A stretch of 53,048 bases of DNA from an uncultured Clostridia bacterium (GCA_947364045.1 CANARN010000010.1:1-53048), one strand, 5' to 3'. Shown: positions 9,490-17,299, counted from the first letter of the stretch. The notes: generated by a model not told the origin, from the letters alone. Numbers and translations are program-made.

Positions 9490-10224
9490 CTATATTGCCT
9501 CCAACAGTTCAAAAAGTTTTTTTCGCACCAAATCGCTGCTGTACGGTTCATCGTCAATAAGAAAATACTCTTTCTTTTCTTTTATATTCCACAGATAATG
9601 CGCGTCTGATGATACGATTATCTGTTTATCACGTGTTTCCGGATATTTTCCGTTATATTTTTCTATATTCTCTCCGTCGTGAAATTCCGCCGCGGTAAAG
9701 CCGCTGTTCACAGGGAAATCACCGAGAATTGAGATTATGCCGTTTGCTTCTCTGTCAATGTGGGCGGGATAGCAAAATCCGCCGTAGCTTTTAATAATTT
9801 TCGGCACACTTTCAACAGAAATGTCGGTTGCATTCGGAAGAAAGAATTCTTCCGTGCCGACAAGCTCGTCATTCTCGTCTAAAATGAGCTGATTACCGAA
9901 AATATCCGTTCTGTTCGGATATTTAATTCTGTGACTGTCAACCGTACTGTCAAAATCCATCGCTGCTTCAAGGTCTTTAAAAAGGCAGACAACGTGAATA
10001 TCCTCCGCCGTTGTAAGCTCCATTCCCGCAATGGCAATTATACCGTTTCGCTTCGCCGCTTTAAAAAAAGCGGGGCAGTTTTTTGAAGTATTATGGTCGG
10101 TCAAAGCCATTATATTAAGCCCGTTAAGCACGCCCATTCCCGCAATATTGTTAGGAGTCATTTCATCATCTCCGCAAGGAGACAAACAGGAATGAATGTG
10201 CAAATCGTAATAATACTTATTCAT
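9490..10224 (-). CDS. PHP-domain phosphoesterase
   Basis: Polymerase-and-histidinol-phosphatase superfamily protein, 244 residues, presumably a cytoplasmic metal-dependent phosphoesterase. The metal-binding motifs are all visible: DLHIHS (H9, H11), LTDHN (D43, H44), GMELTT (E69), a histidine near 77, CYPAHID, and SSDAHYLW near the C-terminus. The substrate cannot be read from the sequence. It overlaps the preceding DRTGG gene by 4 bp (ATGA type), so it is translationally coupled. Genes of this type recur beside hydrogenase sensor genes in Clostridia, as I recall, which suggests a signalling rather than a catabolic role. Confidence 0.88.
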   Translation of the reverse strand: MNKYYYDLHIHSCLSPCGDDEMTPNNIAGMGVLNGLNIMALTDHNTSKNCPAFFKAAKRNGIIAIAGMELTTAEDIHVVCLFKDLEAAMDFDSTVDSHRIKYPNRTDIFGNQLILDENDELVGTEEFFLPNATDISVESVPKIIKSYGGFCYPAHIDREANGIISILGDFPVNSGFTAAEFHDGENIEKYNGKYPETRDKQIIVSSDAHYLWNIKEKKEYFLIDDEPYSSDLVRKKLFELLEAI

Positions 10225-10547
10225 ATATTTTCGTAAACGGCAACTGCCGTTTCATAGGTTTTTTTGTCCGACAGTAAAATATTAACGTCCTTTTCCTCAG
10301 CTAATTTAAGTATACTGTCATCTACCGTTACGCCTTCTGAAAGGATTATGCAGGAAACATCCGCAAGAGAAGCTACTGCAATAATGTTTAGATTTGACAT
10401 TATTGTTATCCAGACGCAGTCTGCCTCAGCTCTGCCCATTACCCAGCTCAAAAGGTCGCCTATATAGCACCCGTCAATTTCACGGTCGCCGTCAGGCAAA
10501 GCCGCTGTTTTAAATTTACATTTTTCGGAAAGCTCTTTAACTGTCAC
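10221..10547 (-). CDS. DRTGG-domain protein (second copy)
   Basis: Small single-domain protein of 108 residues resembling the DRTGG domain, a probable ligand-binding module found next to CBS domains and phosphotransacetylase-like proteins. Recognisable parts are the N-terminal EIDGCYIGDLLSWVMG segment, the central hydrophobic VASLADVSCIILSEG, and the C-terminal NILLSDKKTYETAVAVY. It overlaps the upstream sensory-hydrogenase gene and the downstream PHP gene by 4 bp each. A paralogue sits four genes upstream at 12255-12614. Its ligand is unknown. Confidence 0.82.
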   Translation of the reverse strand: MTVKELSEKCKFKTAALPDGDREIDGCYIGDLLSWVMGRAEADCVWITIMSNLNIIAVASLADVSCIILSEGVTVDDSILKLAEEKDVNILLSDKKTYETAVAVYENI

Positions 10548-11809
10548 GGTGTTTCCTCCGTCGGAGATTTAGATGAATTTTTAAGAACACAGCATTGGTC
10601 AATGCTCGCCGTTCCCCTGACAACGTCCTCTGCAAAAGCTCGGCAGCCGGGTGAGCCGCACGCACCGCAGTCAATGCCCGGAAGCGTTTCCCTTATCCGC
10701 TGAATTTCAGCCATCATTCGCATTGACTCGCTGAAGCTCTCGCTCAGTCTTGAAATCGGCATATACGTCGGCAATTCAGAGCAAACAACATTTTCAGGTA
10801 TGTAATGCATATCGCAGGGCAGTCTGTTGAGCGATACGGGTAAATATCTTCTCACGGACTGCAAGCGTGTTCTTGCAACAAACGGATTTTCTATTGTCAT
10901 AACGCCGCCCACACAGCCGCCCGGGCAAGCATTAAGCTCAACAAACTCCAATTGCTGAATATTGCCGTTTTCTATGGTATCAAGAACTTTGTTTATATTC
11001 TCAATGCCGTCTGCGGCAAGGTATTTATCGTTAAGTATTGCGGACGACTCTCCTCCGCTGGAAGCCCAGCCGATTCCAATCATTCCCGCCTCGGACGCGA
11101 TTTTAGGTGCATTGCCCCGTTTCATTACGCCCATTAACATAAAATATACATCTTTAAGAGAAATGACAACGTCTATTTTGCTTTTGTAATCGCCGAATCC
11201 GTTTCTGATATAGCTTACCTTTGCCGCGCACGGAGAAATAAAGAAAATTCCTATATCCTCCTCCGCAAATTCGGGATGCTCCTCACGAGCTTTCTTCCTT
11301 GCGAGCATAGCCGCAATTTCAATCGGCGGTAAAATCGGCATTATATTGTCACGAAGATACGGGTATCTTAATGAAATAAGCCTTACAACTGCCGGACAAG
11401 CCGAGCTGATAACAGGTTTCTTAATCCCCTCGGTTTTAAGGTAAAGCCTTGTGTACTCAGTAACAAGCTCCGCCGCCTTTGCAACCTCAAAAACATCGTC
11501 AAAGCCAATGTCAAGAAGCCCCTGCAAAACAGTGTCAACATCGTCAAGCCCTTCAAACTGCCCGAAAAGCGCAGGTGCCGGAAGAGCAATTTTCCATTTG
11601 TAGTGGGAGTAATGCTCAAATTTACTGCACATCGCGCGTTTTGCGTTATTGGGGCAAACTCTTATACATTCGCCGCAGTCAATACAGCGGTCATCGTTTA
11701 TAACGGCTCTGCCGTCTCTTATTCTGATAGCTTCGGTAGGGCAGTGGCGTATGCAGGTTGTACAGCCTGTGCATTTGCTCACATCAAGTTCAACAGAATG
11801 CTTGAACAT
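10544..11809 (-). CDS. Sensory-type [FeFe] hydrogenase homologue (ferredoxin - H-domain - Fe-S)
   Basis: A 421-residue protein with two N-terminal 4Fe-4S motifs (CTGCTTCIRHCP, CIDCGECIRVCP), a shortened H-cluster domain and a C-terminal 4Fe-4S domain (C381, C384, C389, C406/C407). The four H-cluster ligands are present (C138, C194, C295, C299), but the loops deviate: L1 is SSACPA, L2 is SPCAAK with no downstream Glu in the usual place, and L3 is ELNACPGGCVGG without GGGQP. L1 has Ala where catalytic enzymes have the proton-transfer Cys. These are hallmarks of putatively sensory group C/D [FeFe] hydrogenases. No PAS domain follows, so output presumably goes through the neighbouring ATPase, DRTGG and PHP proteins (inference). 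Confidence 0.85.
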   Translation of the reverse strand: MFKHSVELDVSKCTGCTTCIRHCPTEAIRIRDGRAVINDDRCIDCGECIRVCPNNAKRAMCSKFEHYSHYKWKIALPAPALFGQFEGLDDVDTVLQGLLDIGFDDVFEVAKAAELVTEYTRLYLKTEGIKKPVISSACPAVVRLISLRYPYLRDNIMPILPPIEIAAMLARKKAREEHPEFAEEDIGIFFISPCAAKVSYIRNGFGDYKSKIDVVISLKDVYFMLMGVMKRGNAPKIASEAGMIGIGWASSGGESSAILNDKYLAADGIENINKVLDTIENGNIQQLEFVELNACPGGCVGGVMTIENPFVARTRLQSVRRYLPVSLNRLPCDMHYIPENVVCSELPTYMPISRLSESFSESMRMMAEIQRIRETLPGIDCGACGSPGCRAFAEDVVRGTASIDQCCVLKNSSKSPTEETP

Positions 11810-11836
11810 CTTAATTACCCCCTTCTGTCAAAATAG

Positions 11837-12262
11837 TCAGGAAAGGTAAACCGCCATTTTAATGGTTGTTCCTTTACCTACAACCGAGTCTATTGTCATT
11901 TCGTCCATATAGCGTTTCATATTGGGAAGACCCATTCCGGCGCCGAAGCCGAGTGAACGCACGCTGTCGGGAGCGGTCGAGTAACCCTCCTGCATGGCAA
12001 GCTCAACATCGGGAATTCCGGGACCGTGGTCCTCAAGAATAATTTCAATCTTATTTTCGCTGACTATTACGTCCGCTACTCCTCCGCCGGCGTGAATTAC
12101 CATATTGATTTCGCCCTCATACATAGCAATTGAAACCTGTCTGATAATCTCAGGCGGAATTCCCAAGCGTCTTAAATTCTTTTTTACCTGAACCGATGCC
12201 TGACCCGCAGAGGTAAAATCCTCGCCGTCAACATCAAAATGAAAAGTCAAAGATTCACTCAT
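11837..12262 (-). CDS. Anti-sigma-factor-type serine kinase (RsbW-like ATPase)
   Basis: A 141-residue GHKL ATPase of the RsbW/SpoIIAB type. Visible are the N-box around YEGEINMVIHAGGG, the G1 box EDHGPGIPD and the G2 box GFGAGMGLPNMKRYMD. Such proteins bind or phosphorylate partners such as anti-anti-sigma factors, but no STAS-domain or sigma gene is in this operon, so the partner is unknown. It overlaps the upstream DRTGG gene by 8 bp. It lies directly before the sensory hydrogenase gene, which suggests the two proteins work together. Confidence 0.87.
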   Translation of the reverse strand: MSESLTFHFDVDGEDFTSAGQASVQVKKNLRRLGIPPEIIRQVSIAMYEGEINMVIHAGGGVADVIVSENKIEIILEDHGPGIPDVELAMQEGYSTAPDSVRSLGFGAGMGLPNMKRYMDEMTIDSVVGKGTTIKMAVYLS

Positions 12263-12614
12263 GGTGCACCTGACCGTTTCCTACAAGGCCGTTTACATAA
12301 AGCTTTCCGCAAGCCTCATAAAGACGCATATCCGTGGTAAGCACCGCCATGCCGTTTTCCTTTGCAAGCTCAATCATTTCACTTGTAGGACGCTTAGACC
12401 TTACAAAAACAATGCATACCATATCCATCATTTCCGCCGTTCTGATAACCTGTGAATTTACAAGACCCGTAAGCAGAACCGCCTGGTCCTTAACGTAAGC
12501 CAAAACGTCGCTCATCATATCGCTTCCGCAGGCAGAAAACACATCGTTATCGAGCATATCCTCACCGCAAACAATCTGCGCATTAAGCAAATCTCTTATC
12601 ATGCTGATTTTCAT
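12255..12614 (-). CDS. DRTGG-domain protein (first copy)
   Basis: A 119-residue DRTGG-like protein, paralogous to the one at 10221-10547: both have a short N-terminal recognition part, a central run ending in a predicted buried strand (MMDMVCIVFVRSKRP) and a C-terminal MAVLTTDMRLYEACGKLY segment. The N-terminus MKISMIRDLLNAQIVCGED resembles the start of stand-alone DRTGG proteins. The ATG at 12614 is preceded by a weak GGGGC site; an internal ATG at 12602 is possible. It is the second gene of the hydrogenase operon, 34 bp after hndA. Confidence 0.8.
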   Translation of the reverse strand: MKISMIRDLLNAQIVCGEDMLDNDVFSACGSDMMSDVLAYVKDQAVLLTGLVNSQVIRTAEMMDMVCIVFVRSKRPTSEMIELAKENGMAVLTTDMRLYEACGKLYVNGLVGNGQVHHE

Positions 12615-12648
12615 AAAGAAAAGCCCCTTCTTTTAATAGGAAAAAGAA

Positions 12649-13143
12649 TTATTTGTATTTAGCAAGTATGCCTGAAATATCCTCAGGAACAAGTCTGCCG
12701 TAAACGTCGTCATTAACTGTCATTACGGGAGCCAGACCGCAAGCGCCGATGCAGCGGCACTCTTCAATTGAAAATGCAGTATCCTGCGTGCATTCGCCTG
12801 CCCCTATGCCAAGCTCCTCCTCAACCTTGTCAAGAATTGACTGCGCGCCCTTAACGTAGCAGGCCGTGCCGAGACAAACGGAAATATTGTATTTACCCTT
12901 GGGGGACAGCGCAAACTGAGCATAGAAGGTTGAAACACCGTAAATCTTTTCAATCGGAATATCCATACCCTCAGCAATCATAACCTGAACCTCATACGGA
13001 AGGTAGCCGTATATTCCCTGCGCTTCCTGCATTACGTGCATAAGCATACTTTTGTCATTTTTGTTAGCGTCGATAACAGCCTTTAACTGCTGTTCCTGCT
13101 CAGCTGTCCCCTTAAAAGGAACAGTACTTATCTTTTTGAGCAT
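12649..13143 (-). CDS. hndA: Hydrogenase 2Fe-2S subunit, HndA/HydC (NuoE-like)
   Basis: A 164-residue NuoE-family subunit that carries one thioredoxin-like 2Fe-2S cluster and passes electrons to the HndC flavoprotein. The four ligands are at C90, C95, C131 and C135 (CLGTACYVKG and CRCIGACGLAP). The helical N-terminus with HVMQEAQGIYGYLP and the IYGVSTFYAQF segment are typical of the family. A strong AAGGAGGAAAT ribosome binding site precedes the ATG at 13143. It is the first gene of the operon, and the five regulatory/signalling genes plus the HATPase gene are inserted between it and hndB-hndC-hndD. Confidence 0.94.
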   Translation of the reverse strand: MLKKISTVPFKGTAEQEQQLKAVIDANKNDKSMLMHVMQEAQGIYGYLPYEVQVMIAEGMDIPIEKIYGVSTFYAQFALSPKGKYNISVCLGTACYVKGAQSILDKVEEELGIGAGECTQDTAFSIEECRCIGACGLAPVMTVNDDVYGRLVPEDISGILAKYK

Positions 13144-13165
13144 TTTTTATATTTCCTCCTTCTTC

Positions 13166-13202
13166 AAGGTGATAGGAATCGAACCCGATATGCCGTCACC
13201 TT
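13166..13202 (-). other. tRNA-like hairpin in the hndA leader
   Basis: On the minus strand a 7-bp stem (AAGGTGA / TCACCTT) encloses GGTTCGATTCC, a perfect match to the T-arm/B-box consensus of tRNAs. The T-stem itself is degenerate (about three pairs) and the D and anticodon arms are absent. It may be a remnant of a tRNA (Ser-like acceptor) or simply a leader hairpin just upstream of the hndA ribosome binding site. Confidence 0.35.
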
Positions 13203-13222
13203 ATTAAATAAATATTTAACAA
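13201..13222. promoter_or_regulatory. Rex-like inverted repeat upstream of the hydrogenase operon
   Basis: TTATTAAAT - AAAT - ATTTAACAA forms a dyad with 9-bp arms and one mismatch. The arms resemble the redox regulator Rex half site TTGTTAA/TTAACAA, but the spacing is 2 to 4 bp wider than the Rex consensus. A candidate minus-strand -10 (TATAAT) lies at 13286-13291 with no good -35. Two direct copies of ATATGCGTA lie at 13229-13237 and 13274-13282. Confidence 0.25.
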
Positions 13223-13387
13223 GCCTTAATATGCGTATTTATATATACAATTATATATAAATATAAACACAACATATGCGTAACAATTATAACAGAAGCC
13301 GTCTCAAAAATCTATGCTTTTTGTAAAAAAAACAGGATTTTATTAAAGAATTGTCATTTCATACATTTACTCTTGTTTTTTTTGTTG

Positions 13388-14692
13388 TTATTCACTATCT
13401 GTTATTAAACTTTTTAACAAATTAACGCCGTTTTCCATTTTTTCCGCGCTTATCGCCGACACTGAAAAAGCAATTTCAATTCCGTTGCCGTTTTCGCTTA
13501 TCGGAATAATTCTGAGTCCGTTCTTTTCGCAGGAGTCAACAAGCTCATTCAAAGATATATCCGTTTTAATCTCTGCCTTTACAAAAAGCGGCGAATCCGT
13601 TTTGCCTATGCTTATACTTTCGGCAAATTCCCTTTCCAGCAAATCGCAGAGATTTTTTGATTTCTGTAAATAAAGCTTTCTGGATTTTCTTATCTGAGAG
13701 GACAAATGCCCGTCGCGGATAAAGCTGCAAAGCGCTATCTGGTCAGCTTTTGACACAGTCTGATTATAGACAGACGAAACCTTGCGGTATTTGTCGTTAA
13801 GCTCTGACGGTAAAATCATATAGCTTATTCTGATAGACGGCAGTAAAAGCTTTGAAAAGGTCCCCAGATAAACAACATTTTTCCCGCCGCAAAGTCCCTG
13901 TAAAGACGGAGTCGGTCTGTTAACATAGCGAAATTCGCTGCCGTAATCATCCTCAATAATCAGTTTGCCTGAGGCAGAGGCAAATTCGGTCAGCTTAAAT
14001 CTTTCGGAAACAGAAATAGTTTCGCCCCAACGCGTTTTTCTTGAGGGGGAAGTGTAAATTATATCCGCGCTGTCAGCTTCGCTCACTGCTTTAAATCCGT
14101 GGTCAACAAATACCGACACGCCCTGAATGTAATTCGGGTCGGAAAAGGCAATGCTTTCTCTCTCCTTAATTAACGGGCATAAAATATGCAAAAGCGACTG
14201 AACACCTGCGCCTATAACAATATTTTCCGCATCGCAGACGCAGTTTCTGCTTTGCTTTGCAAAAAGGGCGATTTCCTCCCGAAGCTCCTTTTCCCCCTGC
14301 GGCTCGCCGTAGCCGAGAAGCCTTTCGGTTTGGCGCAGAGCGCTTTTAACATATCTTCGCCAAAGGCTTAAATCAAAGCTTTCCGAGTCAACGCCTGACG
14401 AAGAAAAGTCATAAACCATTTTGTTTTCAAGCATTTCATCGCTTTTTTTATTTTCGTTTTTCTTCTGCTCAGCGCGCCTTGAAACGTAATATCCGCTCTG
14501 TCTTTTAGGCACTAAATAGCCGTCGTCGCAAAGGCACATATACGCCTGTTCAATGGTCGTTTTGCTGACATCAAGCTCAGCGGCGCTCCGTCTTATCGAC
14601 GGAATTTTTTCACCGTTACGCATTTTTCCCGACTCAATTAAATTACAGTAATAATCATACACCTGCATATAAAGACTGTCCTGTTTTTTCAT
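13388..14692 (-). CDS. MocR/PdxR-type GntR-aminotransferase transcriptional regulator
   Basis: A 434-residue fusion of an N-terminal GntR winged helix (YCNLIESGKMRNGEKIPSIR, then a recognition helix in LDVSKTTIEQAY) with a class I aminotransferase-like domain that binds PLP. The PLP lysine is expected in the YLGTFSKLLLPSIR segment; DPNYIQG and IIEDDYGSEFRY are the other family motifs. It is divergent from a pyridoxal/pyridoxamine kinase gene and an ECF S component, so it most likely acts as PdxR, sensing PLP and controlling B6 salvage. The operator should lie in 14693-14813; I could not define it. Confidence 0.9.
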   Translation of the reverse strand: MKKQDSLYMQVYDYYCNLIESGKMRNGEKIPSIRRSAAELDVSKTTIEQAYMCLCDDGYLVPKRQSGYYVSRRAEQKKNENKKSDEMLENKMVYDFSSSGVDSESFDLSLWRRYVKSALRQTERLLGYGEPQGEKELREEIALFAKQSRNCVCDAENIVIGAGVQSLLHILCPLIKERESIAFSDPNYIQGVSVFVDHGFKAVSEADSADIIYTSPSRKTRWGETISVSERFKLTEFASASGKLIIEDDYGSEFRYVNRPTPSLQGLCGGKNVVYLGTFSKLLLPSIRISYMILPSELNDKYRKVSSVYNQTVSKADQIALCSFIRDGHLSSQIRKSRKLYLQKSKNLCDLLEREFAESISIGKTDSPLFVKAEIKTDISLNELVDSCEKNGLRIIPISENGNGIEIAFSVSAISAEKMENGVNLLKSLITDSE

Positions 14693-14813
14693 AAACTGTC
14701 CCCTAAAAATTTCTTTAATTTGTATATTTTAATAATGACAATTTAAGTATATTATATATCACGGAAAAACAAAAAGCAATGTTATTTTTTGTAAATGAAA
14801 GAAGGCGAAAATT

Positions 14814-15650
14814 TTGAAGCGTATAGCTGTAATCGGCGATATTTCAGGCTTCGGCAGATGCTCGCTTACGGCATCAATTCCCGTAATATCCTCGCTCGGA
14901 ATTGAGTGCTGTCCGTTTCCCACCGCTGTTCTCTCCGCGCAGACTGGGTACAGCTCATATCATTTCATCGACCTTACAAGTGAATTTACCGCTTATGCAA
15001 ATGAATGGGAAAAGCTCGGGTACAGCTTTGACGGAATTTTGACAGGCTACATAGCGTCGCCCCTGCAAGCAGATTTAATTTCTTCTTTCATTGAAAAATT
15101 TAAGTCAGAAAAAACAGTCCTGCTTGTTGATCCCGTGATGGCGGATGACGGCGAAATTTACGGAACTTATTCAGAAGAGCTTTGCAAAAAAGTTGCGGAA
15201 ACAGCAAAAAAAGCCGACATTATCACGCCTAATCTTACAGAGCTTTGCGTTCTCGCAGGGTTGGAATATTCCGACGTAATTCTTAAAAGCGAAGATGACG
15301 GATACATCGAATTTATCGGCTCTGTTGCCGGCAGCCTGCTCAGTAATACGCTTAAAGCGGTAATTGTTACAGGCGTACGCTTAAAGGGTGAAATTTACAA
15401 TATTGTCTGCGAAAAGAACTCACGATGTCACATAAAATCGCAGATTTTCGGCGGCAGCTATTCCGGCACGGGCGACCTTTTCGCAAGCGTAATCTGCGCC
15501 AAGGCTGTTTTGGGCGTCCCCTTAAAAACAGCGGTAAATACAGCGTCAATATTTTTAGAAAAATCTGTTAAAAGCACATTTTTCGAGGGAAGCGACCGCA
15601 ATGACGGAATAAATTTCCAAAAATATTTAGAGGTGCTGAAAAATGACTGA
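14814..15650 (+). CDS. Pyridoxal/pyridoxamine kinase (PdxK/PdxY family)
   Basis: ATP-dependent kinase of the ribokinase superfamily that phosphorylates B6 vitamers to pyridoxal/pyridoxamine phosphate; 278 residues. It starts at TTG (14814), placed 8 nt behind GAAGG; the nearby ATG at 14795 is out of frame. Motifs: VIGDISGFGRCSLTA at the N-terminus, PTAVLSAQTGY, LLVDPVMADDGEIY, ITPNLTELCVL, and the anion-hole motif GGSYSGTGDLFAS with the catalytic Asp. Its stop overlaps the next gene, an ECF S component, and the PdxR-like gene is divergent, which together form a B6 salvage module. Confidence 0.92.
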   Translation: MKRIAVIGDISGFGRCSLTASIPVISSLGIECCPFPTAVLSAQTGYSSYHFIDLTSEFTAYANEWEKLGYSFDGILTGYIASPLQADLISSFIEKFKSEKTVLLVDPVMADDGEIYGTYSEELCKKVAETAKKADIITPNLTELCVLAGLEYSDVILKSEDDGYIEFIGSVAGSLLSNTLKAVIVTGVRLKGEIYNIVCEKNSRCHIKSQIFGGSYSGTGDLFASVICAKAVLGVPLKTAVNTASIFLEKSVKSTFFEGSDRNDGINFQKYLEVLKND

Positions 15651-16179
15651 CAAAAATCTGAAAAATCTTAGGCTCGTTGCGCTGACCGCACTTTTTGCCG
15701 CGCTTACAGCGGTTGCAACAGCGTTTATCAAAATAAACACGGGCATTAACGAAGGGTATCTTCATTTCGGCGACAGTGTAATTTACCTTGCCGCCTGTGT
15801 TCTCTCGCTGCCCTACGCCTGCATTGCGGCGGCTGTCGGCGGAGGAATTGCGGATTTACTTGCAGGCGCGGCGGTTTGGGCGCCTGTAACGGCGGTAATT
15901 AAAGCGCTCAATGTACTGCCATTTGCCATTATGTACAGCGCAAAAATCACAAAAAGCCCGAATAAAATTGTCAACAAAGCGACTGTTGCAATGCCTGTTA
16001 TTTCGGGGCTTATTACAATTTTCGGCTACCTTTTGGCTGAAGGAATTATGTACAGCTTCCCAACCGCTTGGACGTCTGTTCCGTTCAGCATCGTGCAGGC
16101 GTCAGGCAGCGCGGCGGTATACTGGATTTTAGGCGCGTCCCTTGACAAATTAAATTTCAAAAACAGATTGTTTAAATAA
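15643..16179 (+). CDS. ECF transporter S component, probably for a B6 vitamer
   Basis: A 178-residue hydrophobic protein with about five to six membrane segments, the substrate-binding subunit of an energy-coupling-factor importer. The N-terminal TALFAALTAVAT helix carries the family's small-residue surface for EcfT docking, and GYLHFGDSVIYLAACVL with GGGIADLLAG matches the PdxU/HmpT-like S-component group. It overlaps the kinase gene by 8 bp and so is translationally coupled. Pyridoxine-type substrate is inferred from this context. No EcfA/EcfT genes are in the window. Confidence 0.85.
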   Translation: MTDKNLKNLRLVALTALFAALTAVATAFIKINTGINEGYLHFGDSVIYLAACVLSLPYACIAAAVGGGIADLLAGAAVWAPVTAVIKALNVLPFAIMYSAKITKSPNKIVNKATVAMPVISGLITIFGYLLAEGIMYSFPTAWTSVPFSIVQASGSAAVYWILGASLDKLNFKNRLFK

Positions 16180-16199
16180 TAAATACATAGGAGAAAGAT

Positions 16200-16814
16200 A
16201 TGGCAAACATAGTTTACACCTTTGAAAATCACGTTTATCTTAATATTACAAATTCCTGCCCGTGCAGATGCGAATTTTGCATACGCAATAACGGTGACAG
16301 CGTTGGCGACGCCGATACCCTCTGGTTTTCGGGGCACAGCCCGTCATTTGACGAAATAAAGGCTGAAATTGACGCTTTCGATTTCAATAAGTATTCAGGC
16401 GAAATAATTTTCTGCGGCTACGGCGAGCCGACATGCGCTTACGATAATCTTATTAAAACCGCAAAATATCTTAAATCCAAAATGCCAGACTGCAAATTAC
16501 GGATTAATACAAACGGCCTTTCGGATTTGCTCAATAAAAAGCCGACTGCAAAAGAAATCTGCGAGAATTTGGATATTGTTTCAATATCGCTCAACGCCCC
16601 TACAAGCGAAAAATATGAGGCGCTGTGCCACCCCACATTTAAAGAAAAAGCATTCCCCGCTATACTTAAATTTGCAGAGGAATGTAAAAAATATGACGTG
16701 ACTGTTAAATTTTCACTCGTTGACGTTATCTCGAAAGAGGATATTGCGGATTGCCAAAAGCTTGCGGACAGTATGGGAATACCTCTTAGAGTCAGAGAAT
16801 ACACAGCGGACTGA
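16200..16814 (+). CDS. Radical SAM protein, TatD-linked family
   Basis: A short radical SAM protein of 204 residues. The 4Fe-4S/SAM motif is CPCRCEFC (C20, C24, C27; CX3CX2C), followed by IRNN; FCGYGEPTCAYD is the GGE-type SAM-binding motif. The start LNITNSCPCRCEFCIRN closely matches the family annotated as TatD-linked radical SAM, whose reaction is not established. A GGAG-type ribosome binding site precedes ATG 16200. It follows the ECF S component by 20 bp and precedes a cysteine-rich small protein by 5 bp, so all four genes may be one transcript. Confidence 0.85.
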   Translation: MANIVYTFENHVYLNITNSCPCRCEFCIRNNGDSVGDADTLWFSGHSPSFDEIKAEIDAFDFNKYSGEIIFCGYGEPTCAYDNLIKTAKYLKSKMPDCKLRINTNGLSDLLNKKPTAKEICENLDIVSISLNAPTSEKYEALCHPTFKEKAFPAILKFAEECKKYDVTVKFSLVDVISKEDIADCQKLADSMGIPLRVREYTAD

Positions 16815-16819
16815 AATTT

Positions 16820-17035
16820 ATGAGCTACAAATTTTTTGAAAATAAAGAATGTGAATACTACCCTTGCCACAAGGGGCTTGACAGAATAAACTGTCTTTTC
16901 TGCTTTTGTCCGCTTTACAAAGAGGACTGCAAGGGAAATTTTACTTATCTTCCGAACGGCGTAAAGGATTGCAGTAACTGCACCTTCCCCCACCGAGCCG
17001 AAAATTACGATAAAGTGATTGAGAAAATTAAATGA
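16820..17035 (+). CDS. Cysteine-rich small-domain protein
   Basis: A 71-residue protein with nine cysteines (ECEYYPCHKG, NCLFCFCPLY, DCKG, DCSNCTFPH), matching the cysteine-rich small domain family. It probably binds a metal or Fe-S cluster; the function is unknown. It directly follows the radical SAM gene. Homologues are often encoded next to corrinoid or radical-enzyme genes. Confidence 0.85.
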   Translation: MSYKFFENKECEYYPCHKGLDRINCLFCFCPLYKEDCKGNFTYLPNGVKDCSNCTFPHRAENYDKVIEKIK

Positions 17036-17043
17036 TAACGCAT

Positions 17044-17073
17044 ACGGGGCAGTACGTTTTTGTACTGCCCCGT
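17044..17073. repeat. Hairpin H1 of the intergenic hairpin family
   Basis: A perfect 12-bp stem ACGGGGCAGTAC / GTACTGCCCCGT with a GTTTTT loop, 8 bp after the stop of the cysteine-rich protein. No T-run follows, so it is not a classical terminator although it may help end the pdx transcript. Confidence 0.85.
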
Positions 17074-17187
17074 AGCTTTAAATGGGTGTGAAAAAATAAA
17101 AGAAAATTATAATTAGAATAATGCTGTTTAAAATTGACATTATAGGGTACGCCGTTATTCCTCTGCAAATAGAACAGTGCAGTTTTT

Positions 17188-17209
17188 AGGACGATGTGGG
17201 CATCGTCCT
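17188..17209. repeat. Hairpin H2 of the intergenic hairpin family
   Basis: AGGACGATG - TGGG - CATCGTCCT, 9-bp perfect stem followed by CTAC, the flank shared with other members. Confidence 0.8.
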
Positions 17210-17299
17210 CTACGATTTTATAAAAGCATTGAACAGTAGGGGCTGATGAGGGGTAACATCCGTAAACACCTGCATCAATACTGTCAAACATATATAATC

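Noticed and set aside
14693-14813. Defined PdxR operator and promoters in the divergent gap
   Set aside because: The region is AT-rich with several partial -35/-10 matches in both directions, but none is clear enough to record.
17028-17291. 87-residue open frame on the minus strand
   Set aside because: It spans hairpins H1 and H2 and has no ribosome binding site or recognisable family.
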